Source: Arthrobacter sp. B1I2 | Lineage (GTDB): Bacteria > Actinomycetota > Actinomycetes > Actinomycetales > Micrococcaceae | DNA: 64,000 nucleotides | Assembly: GCF_030816485.1 (NCBI RefSeq) | Contig: NZ_JAUSYC010000001.1 | Location: 3,658,001 to 3,722,000 of the forward strand | Direction of reading: 5' to 3' | In this document: in pieces, positions 58,723-64,000 of the stretch | Position numbering within the stretch: the stretch's first letter is position 1 | How the letters are laid out: each line of letters opens with the position of its first letter | The notes under the pieces: model-generated | What the model saw: the letters and a program-made list of their open reading frames with translations, nothing else | Database searches by the model: none | What the model was told of the DNA's origin: nothing | Translations under genes and position numbers: made by a program

Positions 58723-59817
58723 CTAGTTGGTCTTCTTACCGGCCGGCTTCGGCGCTGCCTTGGGGGCAGGGCGTGCAGCAGGCTTAGGCGCAGCAGGCCT
58801 GGCCACCGGCTTCGGCGGGGCAGGCACAGCGGCCGGCTTCGGCGCTGCCGGAGCGGCGGCTTCCGGCTTGGCGGCAGCTGCAGGCCTTGGGGCCGCAGCG
58901 GCCTTCGGCGCGGCAGCCTTAGGGGCTTCCTGCTTCGGCGCGGCAGCCTTAGGGGCGTCCTGCTTCGGCGCGGCAGCCTTAGGGGCTTCCTGCTTCGGCG
59001 CGGCAGCCTTGGGGGCTTCCTGCTTCGGAGCCTCCTGCTTCGGAGCGGCAGCCTTGGGGGCTTCCTGCTTCGGAGCTTCCTGCTTCGGCGCCGCGGCAGC
59101 GGGCTCCTCAGCGGGTGCCTTGTCCTCGGCAACAGCCTCCGGCTCGGTGGAGACGGTGAAGCCTTCCGGCAGGAGGTCCGCCAGTGACTGCGTCATGGGG
59201 GCCTGGTCGTCGCCGGACGTGTCAACGCGTCCGTCGGCCCTGGCTTCGTTCTGTGCCTTCGCTTCGGCGCGCTGAGTGGCCCGCCGTGCTTCAGCCTTGG
59301 CTTCGGCCTTGTTCTTGAGCGGACCAACCACCATGACCATGTTCCGGCCATCAATGCGGGGGCTGGACTCCACCACGCCGACTTCGGCGACGTCGTCCGC
59401 GAAGCGCTGGAGCAGGCGGATGCCCATCTCCGGACGCTGCTGCTCACGGCCACGGAACTGGATCATGGCCTTGACCTTGTCCCCGGCACCGAGGAAGCGC
59501 AGGGCGTGGCCGCGCTTGGTCTCGTAGTCGTGGGTGTCGATCTTCAAGCGGAAGCGGATTTCCTTCAGAACGGTGTTCGTCTGGTTCTTCCGGGCTTCGC
59601 GTGCCTTGACCGCAGCCTCGTACTTGTACTTGCCGAAGTCCATCAGCTTGCACACCGGAGGCTTCGCCTGAGGTGCAACTTCAACGAGATCAAGGTCGGA
59701 CTCGGCAGCCAGGCGCAGGGCATCCTCAATACGGACGATTCCTACCTGTTCACCTGCAGGGCCGACCAGCCGCACCTCGGGGACGCGGATACGCTCATTG
59801 ATTCTTGGCTCGCTAAT
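58723..59817 (-). CDS. infC: Translation initiation factor IF-3, AUU start and long Ala/Lys/Pro tail
   Basis: A 364-residue IF-3. The N domain reads [19 protein letters not shown], and the rest of the fold follows through [22 protein letters not shown] and [19 protein letters not shown]. No ATG, GTG or TTG lies at the conserved N terminus. The ATT at 59815-59817 with AGGAG 7 bases upstream is the start, as in E. coli infC, where AUU allows IF-3 autoregulation. Residues ~215-364 are a low-complexity Ala-Pro-Lys-Gln tail made of repeats, about doubling the usual 180 residues. Confidence 0.93.
   Translation of the reverse strand: MSEPRINERIRVPEVRLVGPAGEQVGIVRIEDALRLAAESDLDLVEVAPQAKPPVCKLMDFGKYKYEAAVKAREARKNQTNTVLKEIRFRLKIDTHDYETKRGHALRFLGAGDKVKAMIQFRGREQQRPEMGIRLLQRFADDVAEVGVVESSPRIDGRNMVMVVGPLKNKAEAKAEARRATQRAEAKAQNEARADGRVDTSGDDQAPMTQSLADLLPEGFTVSTEPEAVAEDKAPAEEPAAAAPKQEAPKQEAPKAAAPKQEAPKQEAPKAAAPKQEAPKAAAPKQDAPKAAAPKQEAPKAAAPKAAAAPRPAAAAKPEAAAPAAPKPAAVPAPPKPVARPAAPKPAARPAPKAAPKPAGKKTN
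58910..59095. repeat. Repeats encoding the IF-3 Ala/Pro/Lys tail
   Basis: Several ~30-bp units containing CTTCGGCGCGGCAGCCTTA encode [14 protein letters not shown] repeats. Near-identical copies are visible around 58934, 58964 and 58994. Confidence 0.8.
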
Positions 59818-60170
59818 GTTAAAGCTCCTGTGTTTGTTGTTGAGTCCGGCAAATAGAGAAGGCCCCCAATTGCCGGAGCAATCGAAGGCCTCAGATAGGT
59901 TGGCTCAGCAACCCCGCAAAGGGCTGCATGTGCACAGTCCCGGCAAATGCCGGCCCGTGCCCAACCAGGTACCCGGCAACCTTGCATCCCCTGCAGGTTC
60001 CAATGGAACGCGTGGGACAGCGGCTGACGCGGGTGGGAGAGAACTCCGCTTGCAAACTGGATGCCATTCTACAGAAAAAATTCCCGTCAACGCCGGAAAG
60101 CGCTGCTGGGAACCTGATCGTTTGGGACAATCTCTGAAATAACGACATCCAGTCGGTCTGTGTCAAGCTT
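59818..60170 (-). promoter_or_regulatory. infC leader region
   Basis: About 350 bp between infC and the divergent DUF1844 gene, without a coding signal. On the minus strand it is rich in hairpins, including GCCGGCATTTGCCGG-type pairing at 59940-59953 and the attenuator-like stem at 59860-59891. The infC promoter and the divergent promoter must lie at its far end. Confidence 0.65.
59860..59891 (-). terminator. Attenuator-like stem-loop in the infC leader
   Basis: Arms 59891-59878 and 59873-59860 pair at all 14 positions (three G-U pairs), closed by a UCCG tetraloop with a C-G closing pair (UNCG class). UCUCUAUUU follows in the RNA. It ends 43 nt upstream of the AUU start. Confidence 0.65.
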
Positions 60171-60176
60171 ACCAGT

Positions 60177-60563
60177 ATGAGCACCTCAGACAGTAATTCG
60201 TACGTCTTTGAGCCTGGTGACGCAGGCGCAGACGTTTCACAACAGATCCGGGACATCTCGGAAGTCCCCGCCATCGAGGTCATCACCACGGCCGCCGTGC
60301 ACCTGATGAGCGCCGCCGCCGTGAAGCTTGGCCTCGCCGCGGAAGACAACGCAGCCGAGTTGAAGGACCTGGACGAGGCCCGGAAGCTGATCACCGCGCT
60401 GGCGGGTCTGGTCACCGCGGCTGCCCCCGAAATCGGCTCGCAGCACGCCGGACCCTTGCGCGACGGGCTGCGCTCCCTCCAGCTGGCCTTCCGTGAAGAG
60501 TCGCTGATTCCCGACGCCCCGGGCAAGGGCCCGGGCGAGAAGTACACCGGTGCAGTGAACTAA
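60177..60563 (+). CDS. DUF1844-family protein
   Basis: A 128-residue acidic protein. The core VPAIEVITTAAVHLMSAAAVKLGL and LDEARKLITALAGLV is the DUF1844 pattern. ATG 60177 is the first usable start. It is divergent from infC. Function is unknown. Confidence 0.85.
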   Translation: MSTSDSNSYVFEPGDAGADVSQQIRDISEVPAIEVITTAAVHLMSAAAVKLGLAAEDNAAELKDLDEARKLITALAGLVTAAAPEIGSQHAGPLRDGLRSLQLAFREESLIPDAPGKGPGEKYTGAVN

Positions 60564-60738
60564 GGAAGAACGCACATAAGCAGCGCCCGACGGCGGGACG
60601 GCCTTTGCAGGTCGTCCCGCCGTCGCGCTTTAACTTCCTCTTAACATCCCGCCGTTCCCCGAGTTTTTGGGCAGATATGCCGACTTGGCCGGCCCGGAAG
60701 TCCTCGTATCTGCACAAAAACTCCCGTGCGAGGGTGGG

Positions 60739-62082
60739 TCAGGCGGCTGCGCGGCGCCGGCGGTGCTGCTGGAGGGCCAGGCCCACCAGGCACAGCACCA
60801 CGCCCGCGGCGCCGACCGACACGAAGCCTCCGGAAGGGCCCATGACGTCGATGAAGACCCCGGCCAGGGGGGAACCGAACGCAACACCGGCGGTCAGGGC
60901 CGAGCCGTACCAGCCCATCGCCTCCCCGCGCCGCTCCTCCGACACCAGGTACGCGACCTTTTCCGAGGCCGCGGAGAGGACTGGAGCACAGAGCAGGCCC
61001 GGCAGGAGGGAGACGAAGGCCAGCGTCCAGGTGTCGTGGGCGAAAGCCATGGGCAGGGTCAGCGCGGCCATGCCCAGCAGCAGGATGACAGGCGGGATGG
61101 GCCGGTGCATGGCGCCGTAGATGAGGCCGCCTACGACTGACGCGGCACACCAGAAGACGAAGACGATGCCAATTTCGCTCTGGTGGCCGCCGGTTTCCAG
61201 GGCTGCAACGATGCCGACGTCGGTGCCGCTCAGGACCATTCCGGCGCCGGCGGCAACGGCAAAGAGTGCTGCCACGGTTGCAGTGAACCAGGAGAACCCG
61301 CCTGCCAGTCTTCCGCGCAGGCCACCCTGCGCGGCGTTTGTGGCGGCCCCCGCGGGTGCGAGTTCCGCAGCCGCTTCCTGCACATGGGCGGGAGCAGTGG
61401 CGACGACGGCGGCTTCCGCGGCATGCTGCTCGTCCTCGGCGCATTCGGCTGTTTGGCCGGGGCTGCGGGTGGGCGGGTTGAACCACATGAGGAACAGCCC
61501 GGCGAGGGAGGTGGTCACGCCCACCACCGTCAGCCCGGCAGTGGTGAAACCACTGGTGGCCACCACCGCGCCGGCGGCCGGCCCGATCATGAACACCATT
61601 TCCGTGGTGATGGCATCGAGGGCGAACGCGGTGCGGCGTTGGTCTCCCTCCGCCAGGACGCCCAGGGATTGCCGGATGACGCTGAAAATGGGCAGTGTGA
61701 GAAGGCCGCCTACGAAAACGAGTGGAAGGAGCCATTGGTAGGACACGTGCGGCACCACCGACCAGATCACCGTTTCCGAGATCACGGACGGGATAAGTGC
61801 GGTCCGCAGTCCCACGGTGTCAACGCGCCTGCCCCGCCAGGGAGCGCCCAAGGCAATACCGATGGTCATCACGGCTGCGGCAGCACCGGCGGCGGCATAG
61901 CCCTGGCCCAGGGTGAGGACGATGTGCAGGGTCAGAAGAACGCCGGCGGCCGAGTGCGGGATGCGGGCAATCATGCCGACCAGCAGCAGCCGGCGGATAG
62001 GCCGGATGGCGACCAACTCCCGGTAGAGAGCGAAATTCACGAAGCGGTCCTTCAGGGTATGCCGCACCCGGGCGGGGATCAC
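60739..62082 (-). CDS. MFS transporter
   Basis: A 447-residue protein with about 12 membrane helices and a long cytoplasmic loop between helices 6 and 7 that is rich in Ala, Glu and Gln (about 205-265). The first half has IPHSAAGVLLTLHIVLTLGQGY and LGAPWRGRRVDTVG typical of MFS loop 2-3. GTG start. No substrate is suggested by the neighbours. Confidence 0.82.
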   Translation of the reverse strand: MIPARVRHTLKDRFVNFALYRELVAIRPIRRLLLVGMIARIPHSAAGVLLTLHIVLTLGQGYAAAGAAAAVMTIGIALGAPWRGRRVDTVGLRTALIPSVISETVIWSVVPHVSYQWLLPLVFVGGLLTLPIFSVIRQSLGVLAEGDQRRTAFALDAITTEMVFMIGPAAGAVVATSGFTTAGLTVVGVTTSLAGLFLMWFNPPTRSPGQTAECAEDEQHAAEAAVVATAPAHVQEAAAELAPAGAATNAAQGGLRGRLAGGFSWFTATVAALFAVAAGAGMVLSGTDVGIVAALETGGHQSEIGIVFVFWCAASVVGGLIYGAMHRPIPPVILLLGMAALTLPMAFAHDTWTLAFVSLLPGLLCAPVLSAASEKVAYLVSEERRGEAMGWYGSALTAGVAFGSPLAGVFIDVMGPSGGFVSVGAAGVVLCLVGLALQQHRRRRAAA

Positions 62083-62097
62083 CCATCCGGCTGCCGG

Positions 62098-62982
62098 CTA
62101 GTCGGGAGCGCGCCTCAGTTTGATTTCGACGGAATCGACGCGCTCCCCAAACAATACATTCCGCGACCACTCCGCCTGCAGGCCGCCCACCAGTTCCTGG
62201 ACACCCGCGGCGTCCAGGCCGTCCTCAAGGTACAGCACCACCTGAAGTTCCGGTCCGGCGCCGCCGCCGGGGACGACGGCGCCGTCGGCAGCGCTGGCAG
62301 CTACTCCCCTGCCCGGCAAAAGCTCGATGCCCCGGATGGCAGCGAATCCGGAGGCTGCCCGGGCCATTTCGCCGGCCAGCTCAGGGTCGTTGTAGGAAGG
62401 GGTCCAGTCATGCTGCCTGGCCAGTGCCCAGACCCCGGGCCGGCGTACCACGAACGTTACGTCGGCTCCGGGATCCAGGACCAGGAGCTCTGCGCCTTCT
62501 GCGACTGCCGAGAGGGCCGCCCGTGCGGCGTACACGGCTACCGGCCGGGCCCCGGGATGCCAGGCCGCCAGCGCGGCGGCCGAGGTGAAGGCAGGGAGCG
62601 CGATCCTGCCGTCGGCCGCCTTCAGCGTCACCAGCGCCATGTCTGCCTGCTTGTCGGCGTGCAGCCCGTGGTCCGTTTCCACCTCTTCTGCCAGCTGCGC
62701 CACGATCGGGATGAAGACCCGGGCCGTTGCCAGGGCTGCAACCACACCCGCTTCATCGCCTGTCCCCTGGCGAAGCGCCGCGACTGCGGCGAGGTAGCCG
62801 GCGTCGGCCGTGCCGTCGTCGTCGTCGAAGTTGTGGATCTTCGCGTCGTCACCGGCAAGGCTGCGGCCTGCCCACGGACGGCCCGCGGAATCCGTGGCGC
62901 CGCCGGCACCGGCCAGCGCCGCCGCGATATGTCCGGGCAGTTGGCGGGCTGCCGGGCGCCCCGGTTCCTCGACGTCAGGCAT
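62098..62982 (-). CDS. SseB-domain protein
   Basis: A 294-residue soluble protein. The SseB N-terminal-like fold is suggested by RVFIPIVAQLAEE, MALVTLKAADGRIALPAFTSAAALAAWHP and AELLVLDPGADVTFVVRR. ATG 62982 (MPDVEEPG) is chosen although its Shine-Dalgarno is weak. Proteins of this family often lie next to hisA/priA in actinobacteria. Function is unknown. Confidence 0.75.
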   Translation of the reverse strand: MPDVEEPGRPAARQLPGHIAAALAGAGGATDSAGRPWAGRSLAGDDAKIHNFDDDDGTADAGYLAAVAALRQGTGDEAGVVAALATARVFIPIVAQLAEEVETDHGLHADKQADMALVTLKAADGRIALPAFTSAAALAAWHPGARPVAVYAARAALSAVAEGAELLVLDPGADVTFVVRRPGVWALARQHDWTPSYNDPELAGEMARAASGFAAIRGIELLPGRGVAASAADGAVVPGGGAGPELQVVLYLEDGLDAAGVQELVGGLQAEWSRNVLFGERVDSVEIKLRRAPD

Positions 62983-63001
62983 GGGAAATAAGCTGCCGGG
63001 C

Positions 63002-63748
63002 CTAGCGCCGGCCGGCGACGTTGAGGGCTTCAGGCAAGGTGAAGGCTCCGGCATACAAAGCCTTGCCCACAATGGCACCTTCCACGCCCAGGGGGACCAG
63101 CGACCGGAGGACCTTCAGGTCGTCCAGGCTGGAGATGCCGCCGGAAGCAACCACCGGCTTTCCGGTCTTCTCCACCATCTGGCGCAGGAGTTCGACGTTG
63201 GGTCCCTGGAGCGTGCCGTCCTTGGTCACGTCGGTCACCACGTAGCGGGAGCAGCCGGCCTCTTCGAGACGGCCCAGCACGTCCCAAAGGTCCCCGCCCT
63301 CCTTGGTCCAGCCGCGGCCGGCAAGGGTGGTTCCGCGGACGTCAAGGCCGACGGCGATCTTGTCACCGAAACGCTCGATGGCACGACGGGTCCACTCGGG
63401 GTCCTCCAGCGCAGCGGTTCCCAGGTTGACCCGGGCCACGCCCAGATCGAGGGCGGCTTCGAGGGTCTCGTCATCGCGGAGGCCGCCGGAGAGCTCCACC
63501 TTGATGTCCAGGCGGCCCACGACCTCGCGAAGCAGGTCAGCGTTGGAGCCCCGGCCGAAAGCCGCATCCAGATCAACCAGGTGCACCCACTCGGCGCCCT
63601 GTTGCTGCCAGTTCAGCGCCGCTTCGAGGGGCGTGCCGTAACTGGTCTCACTGCCGGCCTCGCCCTGGACCAGCCGGACGGCCTGGCCGTTGACGACGTC
63701 GACGGCTGGCAGCAGTTCAAGTACCGGCAGGTCATGTGCGGTGGTCAT
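63002..63748 (-). CDS. priA: PriA: phosphoribosyl isomerase (HisA, possibly also TrpF activity)
   Basis: A 248-residue TIM barrel. The first catalytic Asp lies in [18 protein letters not shown] and the second in [16 protein letters not shown]. The first reaction is step 4 of histidine synthesis. Actinobacterial PriA also replaces TrpF in tryptophan synthesis; this is inferred from lineage and sequence. ATG 63748 is preferred to 63754 because GAGG is correctly spaced only for the second. Confidence 0.92.
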   Translation of the reverse strand: MTTAHDLPVLELLPAVDVVNGQAVRLVQGEAGSETSYGTPLEAALNWQQQGAEWVHLVDLDAAFGRGSNADLLREVVGRLDIKVELSGGLRDDETLEAALDLGVARVNLGTAALEDPEWTRRAIERFGDKIAVGLDVRGTTLAGRGWTKEGGDLWDVLGRLEEAGCSRYVVTDVTKDGTLQGPNVELLRQMVEKTGKPVVASGGISSLDDLKVLRSLVPLGVEGAIVGKALYAGAFTLPEALNVAGRR

Positions 63749-63841
63749 ACTCATCCTCAGTGTTGATTCTTCGGTTCGGGCAAAGACGGGGTTCGGGCAG
63801 TGCGCGGGAGGCTGTCCTTCGCGTCGCCGCCCGGCTGGTGG

Positions 63842-64000
63842 TCAGTTGGCCGGCAGCGTCAGCAGGTAGGCGGCAAGCAGTGACATGGCGGCCAGGACGT
63901 AGAACGCCACCTGTGCCCAGAGGGGTTTGTGCTGCTGCCGGAACGAGATGCCGCCACCAATCAGTATGCCTGCGAGACCCATCAGGAGTACGGACCACAT
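63842..64000 (-). CDS. Small membrane protein at the window edge
   Basis: A 52-residue minus-strand frame reading MWSVLLMGLAGILIGGGIS to LLAAYLLTLPAN, with two hydrophobic segments separated by a basic loop (RQQHKPLW). It is too short for many ORF callers. A small membrane protein often precedes priA in actinobacteria. The start at 64000 touches the window edge, so the gene may extend further. Confidence 0.65.
   Translation of the reverse strand: MWSVLLMGLAGILIGGGISFRQQHKPLWAQVAFYVLAAMSLLAAYLLTLPAN

Noticed and set aside
61183..62991. 602-codon plus-strand frame opposite the MFS and SseB genes
   Set aside because: Shadow frame across two recognised minus-strand genes.

Overview
The window looks like the chromosome of a GC-rich actinobacterium of the Micrococcaceae, most likely Arthrobacter or Pseudarthrobacter. 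Supporting signs are strong GC codon bias, frequent GTG starts, actinobacterial-type rRNA leader signals, a mycothiol-type DinB enzyme, a PriA-type HisA, a LexA box of the actinobacterial type, and a gene order (infC-rpmI-rplT-trmH, pheST, argCJBDFRGH, mpg, tyrS, HAD-tlyA-nadK-recN-pyrG-nudix-xerD) that parallels Mycobacterium tuberculosis Rv1641-Rv1701. No prophage, insertion sequence, CRISPR array or tRNA was seen. Most of the DNA is ordinary housekeeping sequence.

Layout. 0.1-4.0 kb: a C4-dicarboxylate symporter (dctA) divergent from a CitA/CitB-type two-component pair. 4.1-10.4 kb: the methylcitrate cycle for propionate, prpE divergent from gntR-prpD-prpB-prpC, with paired TGTATACA operators between them. 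10.5-13.9 kb: two similar ECF sigma/membrane-protein cassettes flanking a Nudix gene. 14.1-24.3 kb (minus strand): a repeat-rich TPR-like protein, HAD phosphatase, small protein, tlyA, nadK, recN, pyrG, Nudix, xerD. 24.6-30.4 kb: one complete 16S-23S-5S operon on the minus strand. 30.6-34.2 kb: tyrS and a HelD-like helicase. 34.3-38.4 kb: alkylation repair (mpg, Ada-AlkA fusion, ogt), a DinB-family enzyme and a PNPOx-family flavoprotein. 38.5-47.2 kb: the complete arginine operon argCJBDFRGH. 47.4-52.1 kb: a quinone oxidoreductase facing pheST. 52.3-57.8 kb: a small HExxH protein, a SIMPL protein, a LexA-boxed radical SAM protein, MutT, an MFS pump, a GlsB-type membrane protein and a TrmH methyltransferase. 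57.9-60.6 kb: infC-rpmI-rplT and a divergent DUF1844 gene. 60.7-64 kb: a second MFS pump, an SseB-domain protein, priA/hisA and a small membrane protein at the window edge.

Two points need attention first. Two normally essential genes, pyrG and pheS, are each broken by a tiny indel (one extra base at 16488; one extra GT dinucleotide in 51489-51494). Otherwise both genes are intact, so sequence error is the leading explanation. The most interesting regulatory structure is the infC leader: a fully paired 14-bp stem with a UCCG tetraloop and alternative pairing partners, upstream of an AUU start codon. Other notable signals are the twin sigma cassettes, an 84-bp tandem repeat in the gene at 22491-24290, a 59-nt interspersed palindrome in two copies, a 23S processing stalk, and tandem ARG boxes on a possibly leaderless argC.
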